Shown: positions 1 to 9,256 of the stretch, piece after piece
How positions within the stretch are numbered: the stretch's first letter is position 1
Layout: each line of letters opens with the position of its first letter
Origin: Frischella perrara
Lineage (GTDB): Bacteria > Pseudomonadota > Gammaproteobacteria > Enterobacterales > Orbaceae
Direction of reading: 5' to 3'
DNA length: 64,000 nt
Assembly: GCF_000807275.1 (NCBI RefSeq)
Contig: NZ_CP009056.1
Coordinates: 2,605,192 to 2,669,191 of the forward strand
Notes under the pieces: model-generated
What the model was told of the DNA's origin: nothing
What the model saw: the letters and a program-made list of their open reading frames with translations, nothing else
Databases searched by the model: none
Made by a program: the position numbers and the translations under genes

Positions 1-596
1 ACTGCACCACCGAGTTGAACGCCAATGAAATCTTTACTGCTATAAACACGGAAACTCTTACTGCAATGAAAAAGCTGTTGTAATTCACCCAAAAATTCAT
101 CATTAGTCGAAGCGACTGTGACCGCTGTCGGTAAGCCTAATGCGACCTCTTTAGCAAACGTTGGACCAGAGATTACCGCTAACGGAATTTGATCACCCAA
201 AATCTCTTTCGCAACATCTTGCAATAATCGACCTGAATTGGTTTCTAATCCTTTGGTTGCCCAAACAACTTTTGAATCCGGTCGTAAAAACGGTTTTATT
301 CTATTTAGTACCTCGCCAAAGGCATGGCTTGGTACCACAATCAATAAAATAGGGGATGCAGATACGGCTTTCTGGAGATCACTTTCAATAAACAAATTAT
401 CAGGAAAAATAATATCCGGTAAAAATTTCTTATTTTGTCGATCGTGTTGGAGAGCCTCAATTTCAGCCTTATCGTGCCCCCACAACAACGTTTCATAACC
501 ATTTCGTGCTAATAAAATTGCCAATGCGGTACCATAAGAACCTGCACCAATTACGCTAATGCTTGATGCAGTTACTGAACTTAATTGACTATTCAT
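1..596 (-). CDS. gpsA: Glycerol-3-phosphate dehydrogenase [NAD(P)+], N-terminal part (runs off the window)
   Basis: Reduces dihydroxyacetone phosphate to sn-glycerol-3-phosphate for phospholipid synthesis in the cytoplasm. Translating the minus strand from the ATG at 594-596 gives 198 codons without a stop. The product has the N-terminal Rossmann glycine motif ([19 protein letters not shown]), the [10 protein letters not shown] segment and a C-terminal [16 protein letters not shown] stretch typical of GpsA. AGGTG lies just upstream of the ATG. The rest of the gene (about 140 codons) lies beyond position 1. It is the last gene of a yibN-secB-gpsA run, as in enterobacteria, 34 bp after secB. 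Identification is firm; only the 3' end is missing. Confidence 0.95.
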   Translation of the reverse strand, partial: MNSQLSSVTASSISVIGAGSYGTALAILLARNGYETLLWGHDKAEIEALQHDRQNKKFLPDIIFPDNLFIESDLQKAVSASPILLIVVPSHAFGEVLNRIKPFLRPDSKVVWATKGLETNSGRLLQDVAKEILGDQIPLAVISGPTFAKEVALGLPTAVTVASTNDEFLGELQQLFHCSKSFRVYSSKDFIGVQLGGA

Positions 597-630
597 ATTC
601 ACCTACTTTGATATTTAATGAGTAAAACGG

Positions 631-1119
631 TTATTGCAGTATCTCACTTGAATCTGCAACTTGTTCTTGTTCTGCTTGTTGTTGTAAATAATTTGCAAAC
701 AACGCATCAAAATTAACAGGGTCTAAATTAATTGGTTGGAATGAACCTTTATTGACCAGACTAGAAATCGTTTCTCTAACATATGGGAAAAGAATATTTG
801 GGCAAAATGCAGCTAAACAATGTTGTAGTTGCTGGCCATTTAAACCAAGAATTGTAAATATACCCGCTTGCGTTACTTCACAAATGTAAGCAACTTGATC
901 ACCTGATTTTGTCGTTACTGTTAAGCGTAAAGAGACTTCATAAACATTTTCAGCGACAAGTTGTGAAGACGTATTTAGCTCAATATTAACATCGGGATCC
1001 CATTCTTGTGTAAAAATTTTTGGTGAATTCGGTGTCTCGAAAGAAACATCTTTAACGTATATACGTTGAATTGAAAAACCGCTTTCTTGAGTTTCTTGAG
1101 TGCTATTTTGTTCTGTCAT
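631..1119 (-). CDS. secB: Protein-export chaperone SecB
   Basis: Cytoplasmic tetrameric chaperone that holds preproteins unfolded and hands them to SecA at the Sec translocon. The 162-residue product matches SecB throughout: an [15 protein letters not shown]-terminal strand, [17 protein letters not shown] in the middle, and [15 protein letters not shown] before an acidic C-terminal tail. Length is close to the usual 155-165. It sits between yibN and gpsA, 26 bp after the former and 34 bp before the latter, so probably one transcript. In E. coli grxC lies between yibN and secB; it is absent here. Confidence 0.97.
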   Translation of the reverse strand: MTEQNSTQETQESGFSIQRIYVKDVSFETPNSPKIFTQEWDPDVNIELNTSSQLVAENVYEVSLRLTVTTKSGDQVAYICEVTQAGIFTILGLNGQQLQHCLAAFCPNILFPYVRETISSLVNKGSFQPINLDPVNFDALFANYLQQQAEQEQVADSSEILQ

Positions 1120-1145
1120 GATAAATCCTTTATTTCCTGATTATT

Positions 1146-1607
1146 TTACTTAGTGACTAATGGTAAATTCTCACCATTCCAACCTGCAATACCGTCTTTT
1201 AACGCAAAAAGGTGGTTAAATCCTTGTTTAGACAGCGTTTCACCTAATGCAACTGTATTTAAATCATTTTCGTCAACTAAAATTACAGGCAACGCTTTAT
1301 ATTTATCAATTGATTTTGTACTACCATTTTTAATGTCAATCGGCAGGATATTAATTGATTCTGCTATGTGCCCTTTTTTAAAATTATCTGCATTACGTAA
1401 ATCTACAACTGCGGCATTTTGATTATTAATCATTTGAATAGCGATAGCATTAGAAATGACTTTTACTTTTGATAATTTCATTTTTACAGTCATCTGAATT
1501 ATCATGAATGCAATGGCTACCCAACCTAATGTTAGTATTGGATGATTTTTAAAAAATGGGAAAATCTCATTTACGATAAAGTCCATATTAGTACTATTAC
1601 CTATCAT
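1146..1607 (-). CDS. yibN: YibN-like membrane-anchored rhodanese-domain protein, active-site Cys missing
   Basis: A 153-residue protein with one N-terminal transmembrane helix (about residues 18-40) and one rhodanese domain (about 50-150). The domain shows VVDLRNADNFKKGHIAESIN and the closing GIAGWNGENLPLV, as in E. coli YibN. In the active-site loop, where E. coli YibN has a cysteine (from memory, VVDGSGMQC), this protein reads LVDENDLNT, so the sulfur-accepting Cys is replaced by Thr. Classical sulfurtransferase activity is therefore unlikely. It may act as a binding or scaffold domain at the inner membrane. Conserved position upstream of secB supports the orthology. Confidence 0.88.
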   Translation of the reverse strand: MIGNSTNMDFIVNEIFPFFKNHPILTLGWVAIAFMIIQMTVKMKLSKVKVISNAIAIQMINNQNAAVVDLRNADNFKKGHIAESINILPIDIKNGSTKSIDKYKALPVILVDENDLNTVALGETLSKQGFNHLFALKDGIAGWNGENLPLVTK

Positions 1608-1819
1608 TTAATGAATTAGTTAAAATTAAACTCAAATTATAACGATATTATGCCTTGAAATACAGCATTGAATAAAAAAGCTATGATTTAAGTCATTTAT
1701 TATATAATACCTTAGCCTACCTTTCCTTTCATTGCGCTTTTTCAGCAATGGACAAACTCATTTTTAGAAATATACGCAAATATGACCTACCTTCTTATCT
1801 TAATTAGATAAAATTAAGT

Positions 1820-1879
1820 TGCATTATATTAGTGCAATTTTAATTATAAAGTGTCAAAATGGTGCACTATTAACGAGCA
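1820..1879 (+). promoter_or_regulatory. Two NtrC-like enhancer sites upstream of glnA
   Basis: TGCATTATATTAGTGCA (1820-1836) and TGCACTATTAACGAGCA (1863-1879) are both 17 bp with TGCA/AGCA outer half-sites, the pattern of NtrC boxes at enterobacterial glnA. Their centres are 43 bp apart, about four helical turns. They lie roughly 90-150 bp upstream of the sigma-54 promoter. The regulator gene glnG is in the same locus. The first site is close to a perfect palindrome; the second is weaker. Confidence 0.7.
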
Positions 1880-1970
1880 CAATGAAGATTGATTATTCAA
1901 TTTGCTCTCAAATGAACTTATAGCGCGTTTAAATTAAATTGTTTATTGGATATTTTAGCACGAAAGAAAA

Positions 1971-1988
1971 TTGGCATAAATTTTGCTT
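1971..1988 (+). promoter_or_regulatory. Sigma-54 (RpoN) promoter of glnA
   Basis: TTGGCATAAATTTTGCTT matches the sigma-54 consensus TGGCAC-N5-TTGCA, with GG and GC at the -24 and -12 positions. It ends 71 bp before the glnA start codon and lies downstream of two NtrC-like boxes. This predicts induction under nitrogen limitation through GlnL/GlnG. Confidence 0.82.
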
Positions 1989-2059
1989 AGTGATAAACAT
2001 ATTCATACAAGTAATTATTTTAAGATTCTTATATTTCATTCCAATTACGGAGAAACGAC

Positions 2060-3469
2060 ATGTCGATAGAAACAGTTTTAACAATGATAAAAGAAAACGA
2101 TGTCAAATTTGTTGATTTACGTTTTACAGACACTAAAGGAAAAGAACAACATATCACAATTCCAGTTAGCCAGATCGATGCTGATTTCTTCGAAGATGGT
2201 AAAATGTTCGACGGTTCTTCAATTGCTGGTTGGAAAGGGATTAATGAATCAGATATGGTGTTAATGCCTGATGTATCCACCGCTGTTATTGATCCATTTT
2301 ATGAAGATGCCACAATTAATGTTCGCTGTGATATTTTAGAACCAGCAACGTTACAAGGTTATGATCGTGACCCACGTTCAATTGCTAAACGAGCTGAAGA
2401 ATTTTTAAAATCATCCGGCATTGCTGATACGGTGATCGTTGGACCAGAACCAGAGTTTTTCTTATTTGATGATGTTCGTTTTGGTACGCCTATGTCTGGT
2501 AGTTTTGTACATATTGATGATATTGAAGCAGCATGGAATAGTGGTAAACGTTATGAAGATGGTAATAAAGGACATCGCCCAGGTGTTAAAGGCGGTTATT
2601 TCCCAGTTCCACCTGTCGATTCATCACAAGATATTCGTTCACAAATGTGCTTAATTATGGAGCAATTAGGTTTAGTTGTTGAAGCACATCACCACGAAGT
2701 AGCAACCGCAGGTCAAAATGAAATCGCTTGTCGCTTTAACACCTTAACTAAAAAAGCTGATGAAGTGCAAATTTATAAATATGTAGTACAGAACGTAGCC
2801 CACGCTTATAATAAAACTGCTACATTTATGCCGAAACCGATGTTTGGCGATAATGGTTCAGGCATGCATTGCCACCAATCTTTATCTAAAGATGGCGTTA
2901 ACTTGTTTGCTGGAGACAAATACGCGGGGCTTTCTGAAATGGCTCTCTACTATATTGGTGGTATCATTAAACATGCTAAAGCTATCAATGCTTTTGCTAA
3001 TGCAACGACCAACTCCTATAAACGTTTAGTACCGGGCTATGAAGCACCTGTGATGCTAGCATATTCAGCGCGTAACCGTTCTGCTTCCATCCGTATTCCA
3101 GTTGTTAGTAGTCCAAAAGCTCGTCGTATTGAAGTGCGCTTCCCTGACCCAGCAAGTAACCCATATTTATCATTTGCAGCGCAGTTGATGGCGGGTCTAG
3201 ATGGTATTATTAATAAAATCCATCCTGGTGATGCGATGGATAAGAATTTATATGATTTACCACCTGAAGAATCAAAACTCATTCCACAAGTTGCTGGTTC
3301 ATTAGAAGAAGCGTTGAGTGCATTAGATGCCGATAGAGAGTTCTTAACTCGTGGTAACGTCTTTAGCAATGACATGATTGATGCTTACATCAAGTTAAAA
3401 ACTGAAGAAGTCGATCGTGTACGTATGACACCACATCCGGTTGAATTTGATCTCTATTATAGTCTTTAA
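2060..3469 (+). CDS. glnA: Glutamine synthetase type I
   Basis: Forms glutamine from glutamate, ammonia and ATP; a cytoplasmic dodecamer. The 469-residue product has the usual GSI-beta length and motifs: [18 protein letters not shown], the [10 protein letters not shown] metal-binding strand, the histidine-rich [31 protein letters not shown], and NRSASIRIP. The adenylylation-site tyrosine is present in [11 protein letters not shown] (about residue 398), so control by GlnE is expected. GGAGA sits at the right distance from the ATG. It is followed by glnL and glnG in the same direction, the enterobacterial glnALG order. Confidence 0.98.
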   Translation: MSIETVLTMIKENDVKFVDLRFTDTKGKEQHITIPVSQIDADFFEDGKMFDGSSIAGWKGINESDMVLMPDVSTAVIDPFYEDATINVRCDILEPATLQGYDRDPRSIAKRAEEFLKSSGIADTVIVGPEPEFFLFDDVRFGTPMSGSFVHIDDIEAAWNSGKRYEDGNKGHRPGVKGGYFPVPPVDSSQDIRSQMCLIMEQLGLVVEAHHHEVATAGQNEIACRFNTLTKKADEVQIYKYVVQNVAHAYNKTATFMPKPMFGDNGSGMHCHQSLSKDGVNLFAGDKYAGLSEMALYYIGGIIKHAKAINAFANATTNSYKRLVPGYEAPVMLAYSARNRSASIRIPVVSSPKARRIEVRFPDPASNPYLSFAAQLMAGLDGIINKIHPGDAMDKNLYDLPPEESKLIPQVAGSLEEALSALDADREFLTRGNVFSNDMIDAYIKLKTEEVDRVRMTPHPVEFDLYYSL

Positions 3470-3491
3470 TCAACACGTCATTTAATTATAG

Positions 3492-3528
3492 GCACTAAGG
3501 TTACTCAATTCCCGAGTAATCTTGGTGC
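3492..3528 (+). terminator. Hairpin between glnA and glnL (attenuating terminator candidate)
   Basis: Arms GCACTAAGGTTACTC (3492-3506) and GAGTAATCTTGGTGC (3514-3528) pair over 15 positions with two G-U-type mismatches, around a 7-nt loop. No real U-run follows, so termination is probably partial. It would lower glnLG expression relative to glnA, or protect the 3' end of the glnA message. Confidence 0.55.
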
Positions 3529-3569
3529 TTAATGATCAAGCTATATCAATATTCAGGAGGCATACTGTG

Positions 3570-4619
3570 ATGACAAAGCATCCATTTGAAGCAGATGCCA
3601 TCCTTAATTCTTTATTTACTCATATTCTGTTACTCAACGACCAACTTCATATTATTTTTGCTAATAGCTCGGCACAACAGTTATTAGGACAGAGTACCAA
3701 AAAGCTATATGGCTCATTTTTTCCTGATCTACTTAGCTATTGCTCTTTGGATATTTCATTAATGTCAACCACTTTAGCGCAAGGGCAAGGATTTACCGAT
3801 AATGAAGTTGATATGGTCGTTAATGATCAATTGTATGTCATGTCTTTAACGGCTCAACAATTTGTTGATAATAAGATACTCATTGAAATGACGCCGCTAA
3901 ATAATCATAAACGTTTATCCAAGGAACAATTGCAATACGCGCAACAGACAGCCGCGCGTGATTTGGTCAGAGGTCTTGCCCATGAAATAAAAAATCCTCT
4001 AGGAGGATTAAGAGGGGCTGCACAATTACTAGCACGTGAATTACCGAATGATGATTTACAAGAATATACCCAAGTTATTATTGAACAAGCCGATCGTTTA
4101 AGAAATCTCGTTGATAGGTTGCTAGGTCCTCAGCAACGATTACAACAAAACGTACAAAATATTCATCAAGCTTTAGAACGAACCTATGCCCTTTTAAAAT
4201 TGGAAAAACCGGTTAATGTTGAAATAATTCGCGATTATGATCCGAGTCTGCCAGAATTATCTCATGACCCTGAACAACTAGAACAAGTTATAATCAATAT
4301 TGTGCGTAACGCTCTACAATCACTGGGCAATCAACCCGATGGTTGTATTACGATTCGAACTCGAACTGCTTTTCAAGTTACCATTCACGGTACGCGCTAT
4401 CGATTATGCGCGCGCATTGATATTGAAGACAATGGTCCGGGTGTCCCGGTTCATCTGCAAGATACGCTCTTTTACCCATTGGTTAGCGGTCGAGACAATG
4501 GCTCAGGATTAGGTTTATCAATTGCACGAAACATTATCGATCAGCACCATGGCAAAATTGAATTTATCAGTTGGCCAACACACACGGAATTCTCCATCTA
4601 TCTGCCAATACGTTTATAA
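3570..4619 (+). CDS. glnL: Nitrogen regulation sensor kinase NtrB
   Basis: Cytoplasmic histidine kinase/phosphatase that phosphorylates GlnG (NtrC) under nitrogen limitation, under control of PII. The start at ATG 3570 is preceded by AGGAGG (3555-3560), and a GTG at 3567 is also possible. An upstream in-frame start at 3522 lies inside the hairpin and lacks a ribosome site. The 349 residues match E. coli NtrB in length: PAS domain (about 10-120), H-box [11 protein letters not shown] (about 140), N-box [11 protein letters not shown]1 DNGPGVP and G2 [11 protein letters not shown]. It ends 12 bp before glnG, so the two are co-transcribed. Confidence 0.96.
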   Translation: MTKHPFEADAILNSLFTHILLLNDQLHIIFANSSAQQLLGQSTKKLYGSFFPDLLSYCSLDISLMSTTLAQGQGFTDNEVDMVVNDQLYVMSLTAQQFVDNKILIEMTPLNNHKRLSKEQLQYAQQTAARDLVRGLAHEIKNPLGGLRGAAQLLARELPNDDLQEYTQVIIEQADRLRNLVDRLLGPQQRLQQNVQNIHQALERTYALLKLEKPVNVEIIRDYDPSLPELSHDPEQLEQVIINIVRNALQSLGNQPDGCITIRTRTAFQVTIHGTRYRLCARIDIEDNGPGVPVHLQDTLFYPLVSGRDNGSGLGLSIARNIIDQHHGKIEFISWPTHTEFSIYLPIRL

Positions 4620-4631
4620 AGGAGTTAGGTT

Positions 4632-6158
4632 ATGAATTATCATATCAACATCAACAAAAATCATCATTATTCACCGCAAGATGCTAATTTTTCCCATTCA
4701 CCTAAAACTGTATGGGTAATTGATGATGATAATTCAATTCGCTGGGTTTTAAAAAAAGCGCTCGATCAAACCGGCTTTGATTGCGTCTGTTTTGAAAATG
4801 GTAAAATAGCCTTAACTGCTCTACAAAATAGCTTGCAAAAACCAGCCGTACTCATTTCTGATATCAAAATGCCTGAAATAGATGGATTAACCTTACTAAA
4901 ACATATAAAGCAATACTATCCCTCCTTACCGGTTATTATTATGACCGCACATTCAGATTTGGATGCTGCCGTTAATGCTTACCAACAAGGTGCTTTTGAT
5001 TATATTCCCAAACCATTTGATGTTGATGAAGTGGTACATTTAGTGCAACGAGCGATTGCTCAGAATCAAAAAAATCGCGTTGACACTCATTTGGGTAGTA
5101 AAACAAGTACTGGCATTATTGGTGAAGCCCCAGCGATGCAAGATGTATTTCGGATAATAGGTCGTTTATCAAATTCATCCATTAGTGTATTAATTAATGG
5201 TGAATCTGGGAGTGGTAAGGAATTAGTGGCTAATGCCCTGCATACTCATAGTCCTAGAGTTCATGGACCATTTATCGCATTAAATATGGCAGCCATACCT
5301 AAAGATCTTATTGAAGCAGAATTGTTTGGCCATGAAAAAGGCGCTTTCACTGGTGCTAACCAAGTAAGACAAGGACGATTTGAACAAGCAAATGGAGGAA
5401 CGCTTTTTTTAGATGAAATTGGTGATATGCCTTTGGACGTTCAAACTCGACTTTTAAGAGTATTAGCAGATGGGCAATTTTATCGTATTGGCGGTTATTC
5501 TCCTGTCAAAGTTGATGTGAGAATTATCGCGGCTACTCATCAAAATCTAGAATCGCGCGTTAAAGAAGGGAAGTTTCGGGAGGATTTATTTCATCGTCTA
5601 AACGTAATTCGTATTGTTTTACCATCCTTAAGAGAAAGAGTTGAAGATATTCCTGCATTAACTCATCATTTTTTACAATCTATTGCCAAAGAATTAGGGG
5701 TTGAAGCAAAAGTGATCGCACCAGAAACATTACAGGTTTTGTCAACGCTAAGTTGGCCAGGTAATGTACGGCAACTCGAAAATATATGTCGCTGGTTAAC
5801 AGTCATGGCATCAAGTAAAGAAATTTTACCGCAAGATCTTCCTCCTGATCTGTTATCAAATACGAGAATTGATTCATCATTACAAGATCATAACACGCTT
5901 CATACATCTGAAAATCCATCGTTATCATCCAATAGCCATACGCAATGGCAACTGCTATTTACTCAATGGGCAAAACAAGCATTAAAAGAAGGCAAAGAGA
6001 ATATCTTACCTGAAGTAACCTATGATATAGAAAAGATACTGTTAGAATGCGCGCTTAATTTCACCCGCGGACATAAACAAGATGCAGCTCGAATCCTTGG
6101 TTGGGGAAGAAATACCCTAACTCGTAAAATTAAAGAGCTAAATATTAATACAAAATAA
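4632..6158 (+). CDS. glnG: Nitrogen regulation response regulator NtrC
   Basis: Sigma-54-dependent activator of nitrogen genes, phosphorylated by GlnL. The 508 residues carry three domains. The receiver is about residues 27-145, with VWVIDDDNSIRWVL and phospho-Asp in LISDIKMPEIDG. The AAA+ domain is about 160-400, with Walker A GESGSGKELVA, the sigma-54 contact loop GAFTGA and Walker B LFLDEIGDMP. The C-terminal Fis-type helix-turn-helix contains QDAARILGWGRNTLTRK. GGAG stands about 8 bp before the ATG. The receiver is preceded by an extension of about 25 residues rich in His and Asn, which I do not expect in the family. Confidence 0.97.
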   Translation: MNYHININKNHHYSPQDANFSHSPKTVWVIDDDNSIRWVLKKALDQTGFDCVCFENGKIALTALQNSLQKPAVLISDIKMPEIDGLTLLKHIKQYYPSLPVIIMTAHSDLDAAVNAYQQGAFDYIPKPFDVDEVVHLVQRAIAQNQKNRVDTHLGSKTSTGIIGEAPAMQDVFRIIGRLSNSSISVLINGESGSGKELVANALHTHSPRVHGPFIALNMAAIPKDLIEAELFGHEKGAFTGANQVRQGRFEQANGGTLFLDEIGDMPLDVQTRLLRVLADGQFYRIGGYSPVKVDVRIIAATHQNLESRVKEGKFREDLFHRLNVIRIVLPSLRERVEDIPALTHHFLQSIAKELGVEAKVIAPETLQVLSTLSWPGNVRQLENICRWLTVMASSKEILPQDLPPDLLSNTRIDSSLQDHNTLHTSENPSLSSNSHTQWQLLFTQWAKQALKEGKENILPEVTYDIEKILLECALNFTRGHKQDAARILGWGRNTLTRKIKELNINTK

Positions 6159-6363
6159 ATGAGTCAACCAATCATATTTATGAGTTTAGTTCTTGCTATT
6201 TTTTAACCTTTTTATTTAATTATAAATAGCAGTGATAGTTAAAAAAATTCTTATTTTACTGGACACTAGCATAATAAAATTGCTATTTTAATACTAATAA
6301 TTATTTAATTATTATAGATTTTTTTACTCATTGCAAATTAAGGTTAAAATAAGGAGATTTATT

Positions 6364-6957
6364 ATGGCTAAAACTGCATCATCAACAAAATCGACTGCGA
6401 AAACCGCACCTAAAAAATTATCGGCAACAAAAGTAGAACAAACTAAAAAATTGCAAAAAAGTGCAATTTTATTCCCTACTGATCTTGGCGAAAAAGCATC
6501 GAAAGATATCTCCGGCGCGATGAATTCTGTTTTAGCAGATGTATTTGCACTTTATTTAAAAACCAAAAATTTCCATTGGCATGTAAGTGGACCTCATTTC
6601 CGCGATTATCACCTTATGCTAGATGACCATGGTGAAGAATTATTTGCTATGACTGATCCGATTGCTGAACGTGTACGTAAATTAGGTGGTACAACATTAC
6701 GTTCAATTGGTCATATTTCAAAATTGCAAAGTATTTCAGACAATAATGCTGATTACGTTGAACCTTCTGATATGCTAGCTGAATTATGCCAAGATAATAT
6801 AAAACTTACTTCACGAATGCGTGTTGCGCATGATATCTGTGATAAGTACAACGATAGTGCTACTGCAAGCTTAATTGAAGAGTGGATCGATCAAACAGAA
6901 AAACGCGCCTGGTTCTTATTTGAAACTGGACGCAAAATGGATTCATCAGGCCATTAA
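6364..6957 (+). CDS. dps: DNA-binding ferritin-like protein Dps
   Basis: Dodecameric mini-ferritin that oxidises and stores iron with H2O2 and coats DNA in stationary phase. The start at ATG 6364 follows AAGGAG (6351-6356). An in-frame start at 6331 has no such site. The product is 197 residues, longer than E. coli Dps (167), because of an N-terminal tail of about 45 residues rich in Lys/Ala/Ser/Thr, suited to DNA binding. The ferroxidase region KNFHWHVSGPHFRDYHLMLD and HGEELFAMTDPIAERVR is intact. Monocistronic: 205 bp follow glnG, and a strong terminator lies behind. Confidence 0.95.
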   Translation: MAKTASSTKSTAKTAPKKLSATKVEQTKKLQKSAILFPTDLGEKASKDISGAMNSVLADVFALYLKTKNFHWHVSGPHFRDYHLMLDDHGEELFAMTDPIAERVRKLGGTTLRSIGHISKLQSISDNNADYVEPSDMLAELCQDNIKLTSRMRVAHDICDKYNDSATASLIEEWIDQTEKRAWFLFETGRKMDSSGH

Positions 6958-6968
6958 TTATTGCAACT

Positions 6969-6993
6969 AACGCCACGTAATGTGGCGTTTTTT
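6969..6993 (+). terminator. Rho-independent terminator of dps
   Basis: AACGCCAC (6969-6976), loop GTAAT, GTGGCGTT (6982-6989), running directly into a T-run to 6993. It starts 11 bp after the dps stop codon. A perfect 8-bp stem with a T-run is the textbook form. Confidence 0.9.
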
Positions 6994-7024
6994 ATGTCAT
7001 TAGCTTAAAAGGTAAGATTTTATT

Positions 7025-7573
7025 ATGAGTAAACCCATCGCAGTGTTAGTCGGCAGTCTCCGTAAAGAATCATATAATCTTAAAGTAGCTAAAGTATTAG
7101 CACTAATTGCTCCGAATTCATTACGTTTGAAAATCATCGAAATTGGTGATTTACCCCTTTACAACGAAGATATTGATACTCAAAATCCACCCGCAAGCTA
7201 TACCCGATTTCGGCAGGAAATAGCTGCTTGCCAAGGCGTTATTTTTGTCACCCCTGAATATAACCGTTCATTACCCGCTGTAATTAAAAATGCGATTGAT
7301 GTTGGTTCCCGACCGTATGGAAAAAGTGTCTGGAGTAAAAAACCGGCTGCGGTAATATCTGTTTCTCCTGGTGCTATCGGTGGATTTGGCGCAAATCATC
7401 ATTTACGACAAACCCTCGTCTTTTTAGATATGCCGACATTACAGCAACCTGAGGCTTATTTTGGTGGTGTAGCAAATGCTTTTGATGAGCAAGGTAATAT
7501 CAATGAGAAAAGTCGAAGTTTTTTGAAACAGTTTATTGATGCCTATGCGCAATGGGCACAAAAAATTGCCTAA
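7025..7573 (+). CDS. NAD(P)H-dependent FMN reductase family protein (ChrR/YieF-like)
   Basis: A 182-residue flavodoxin-fold oxidoreductase, probably soluble and cytoplasmic. VGSLRKESYN near the N-terminus is the FMN-phosphate loop, and VTPEYNRSLPAVIKNAIDVGSRP is the family signature. GAIGGFGANHHLRQTL follows where the dimer and quinone region lies. E. coli ChrR (188 aa) is the likely nearest characterised relative; it reduces quinones and chromate. The physiological substrate cannot be read from sequence. Stand-alone gene, 32 bp after the dps terminator. Confidence 0.85.
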   Translation: MSKPIAVLVGSLRKESYNLKVAKVLALIAPNSLRLKIIEIGDLPLYNEDIDTQNPPASYTRFRQEIAACQGVIFVTPEYNRSLPAVIKNAIDVGSRPYGKSVWSKKPAAVISVSPGAIGGFGANHHLRQTLVFLDMPTLQQPEAYFGGVANAFDEQGNINEKSRSFLKQFIDAYAQWAQKIA

Positions 7574-7617
7574 ATCATCTTTAATAATTTAATAAAAATC
7601 AATTAAATATTATTTAA

Positions 7618-7654
7618 AACGTATTAGGATTAGGATGAAGATTCCTGATACGTT
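7618..7654 (+). terminator. Hairpin after the flavin reductase gene
   Basis: AACGTATTAGGA (7618-7629) and TCCTGATACGTT (7643-7654) form a 12-bp stem with one wobble and a 13-nt loop. CAATACCTTTTT follows, so the T-run is displaced by 7 nt. Probably a terminator in the 245-bp gap before mutH. Confidence 0.5.
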
Positions 7655-7818
7655 CAATACCTTTTTATCATAAATAAGCGTATTTCTTTAAACCTTACAA
7701 TGACTTTACCAAAAGATAACGTATAGCATTTTTGCATTTATTGGTTATACGTTAAAATAAATAGACTTTTGATTAAACAAAATGGTTTCCATAACATCTG
7801 GCAACAACAGACAGCATA

Positions 7819-8511
7819 ATGAAGACAATATCCGCACCGAAAAATGAAGTGGAATTAATGCAACGCGCTTTATCAATTGCCGGTTATACTTTAGCTGAAA
7901 TTGCTAACAGCATTGACGTTTCAGTACCCTGCAATTTACAAAGGCACAAAGGCTGGGTAGGAACCTTAATTGAGCGTTATTTAGGTGCAGATGCCGGTAG
8001 CAAAGCACAACAAGATTTTGCCCATTTAGGGATTGAGCTTAAAACCTTACCGGTTAATCGTGTTGGCTATCCCTTAGAAACAACCTTTGTAAGCATCGCA
8101 CCATTAGTCGCAAATCATGGCATCACATGGCAAACAAGCCATGTTAGATACAAATTAAGTAAAGTATTATGGATCCCAATAGAAGGTGAGCGATCAATTC
8201 CGCTAGCTGTTCGCCGAGTGGGAATGCCAATATTATGGCAACCGAATGCTGAGCAGGAGCAGCAACTGAAAAATGACTGGCAAGAACTAATGGATATGAT
8301 TGTATTAGGGAAAATTGAGCACATCACAGCCAGACACGGTGAGTATTTACAGATAAGACCTAAAGCAGCCAATGGTCAAGCATTAACTGAGGCTTATAAC
8401 GAAAGTGGCGAGTTAATCATGACTCGCCCTCGTGGATTTTATTTAAAAAAACAGTTTACTGCTCAGATACTGTCGGATTTTCTTGCTGAGGTTCATCGGG
8501 TTCATCGATAA
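7819..8511 (+). CDS. mutH: DNA mismatch repair endonuclease MutH
   Basis: Nicks the unmethylated strand at hemimethylated GATC sites after activation by MutS/MutL. The 230 residues match E. coli MutH (229). [23 protein letters not shown] leads to the catalytic [13 protein letters not shown] with Asp, Glu and Lys of the D-(X)n-E-X-K motif. [30 protein letters not shown] and [13 protein letters not shown] follow. Its presence implies Dam-directed repair. The last 56 bp overlap the 3' end of the convergent ppiA gene, so both C-termini are encoded on opposite strands of the same DNA. Confidence 0.97.
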   Translation: MKTISAPKNEVELMQRALSIAGYTLAEIANSIDVSVPCNLQRHKGWVGTLIERYLGADAGSKAQQDFAHLGIELKTLPVNRVGYPLETTFVSIAPLVANHGITWQTSHVRYKLSKVLWIPIEGERSIPLAVRRVGMPILWQPNAEQEQQLKNDWQELMDMIVLGKIEHITARHGEYLQIRPKAANGQALTEAYNESGELIMTRPRGFYLKKQFTAQILSDFLAEVHRVHR

Positions 8512-9061
8512 CCGATACTTTAATGATATAAATCGGTTCAACAGGAACGTTCTGATGAGGACCTTTACGTGTAGTTTTAACATTGGCAATTTCATCAACA
8601 ACTTCCATACCTTTAATAACCCTTCCAAATACAGCATAGCCATATCTTTCTGGTGACTGATAATTAAGGTAATCGTTATCAACTACATTGATGAAAAACT
8701 GACTGGTCGCACTATCAATTTCGGACGTCCTTGCCATAGCAATAGTACCACGATCATTTTTCAAGCCATTCATCGCTTCGTTTTTAATAGGTTCATGTGG
8801 GACTTGAAAGTTTAACTCATTATCGGCGCCCCCGCCTTGAATCATAAAGTTTGGAATTACACGATGAAAAACTAAACCATCATAAAATCGATCATTAGCG
8901 TATGCTAGAAAGTTTTGAGTTGTAATTGGAGCATGTTCAGTATCCAATTCAATTTCAATGTCTCCCATACTAGTTTGCATTAGTACTTTTGTATCTGCCA
9001 ATACAAAGCTTGATAACATTGATAACAATAGCGTCAAAAACATCAATTTTATTTTTTTCAC
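8456..9061 (-). CDS. ppiA: Periplasmic peptidyl-prolyl cis-trans isomerase (cyclophilin A type)
   Basis: A 201-residue cyclophilin with a cleavable N-terminal signal peptide ([22 protein letters not shown], cleavage after LA), hence periplasmic. Core motifs are [51 protein letters not shown] and [19 protein letters not shown]. The last 20 residues are an acidic, Gln/Pro-rich tail not needed for the fold; they come from the 56 bp shared with mutH. Expressed alone from the 195-bp gap it shares with divergent gntX. Confidence 0.94.
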   Translation of the reverse strand: MKKIKLMFLTLLLSMLSSFVLADTKVLMQTSMGDIEIELDTEHAPITTQNFLAYANDRFYDGLVFHRVIPNFMIQGGGADNELNFQVPHEPIKNEAMNGLKNDRGTIAMARTSEIDSATSQFFINVVDNDYLNYQSPERYGYAVFGRVIKGMEVVDEIANVKTTRKGPHQNVPVEPIYIIKVSVIDEPDEPQQENPTVSEQ

Positions 9062-9256
9062 AATTAAATATCCTCAAATCGATTCATAACGATCATTATA
9101 ATAACAGGGCTGATAATAAAATTAAGATTATTGGAAATAATTACAAATGTTATTCCAACTAAATCACAATTTTGCGTGCATAATACCAATACCTTTTATA
9201 TTTGACTAGAATCTCCATAATAAGTTCATAATTATTTTTAAAAGTAAGGTCTTTTT

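Larger units (their letters stand above)
1608..2059. other. Divergent yibN / glnA intergenic region
   Basis: A 452-bp AT-rich gap without a credible ORF. Its glnA-proximal half holds two NtrC-like palindromes and a sigma-54 promoter, listed separately. The yibN-proximal half contains a TATAAT at 1703-1708 that I cannot pair with a good -35, and nothing else I recognise. Confidence 0.7.

Noticed and set aside
238-498. Plus-strand ORFs at 161-352 and 238-498
   Set aside because: Both are shadows of gpsA on the opposite strand.
3522-3569. Longer glnL reading frame starting at 3522
   Set aside because: The start falls inside the glnA-glnL hairpin with no ribosome site, whereas AGGAGG precedes 3567/3570 and the shorter product equals the family length.
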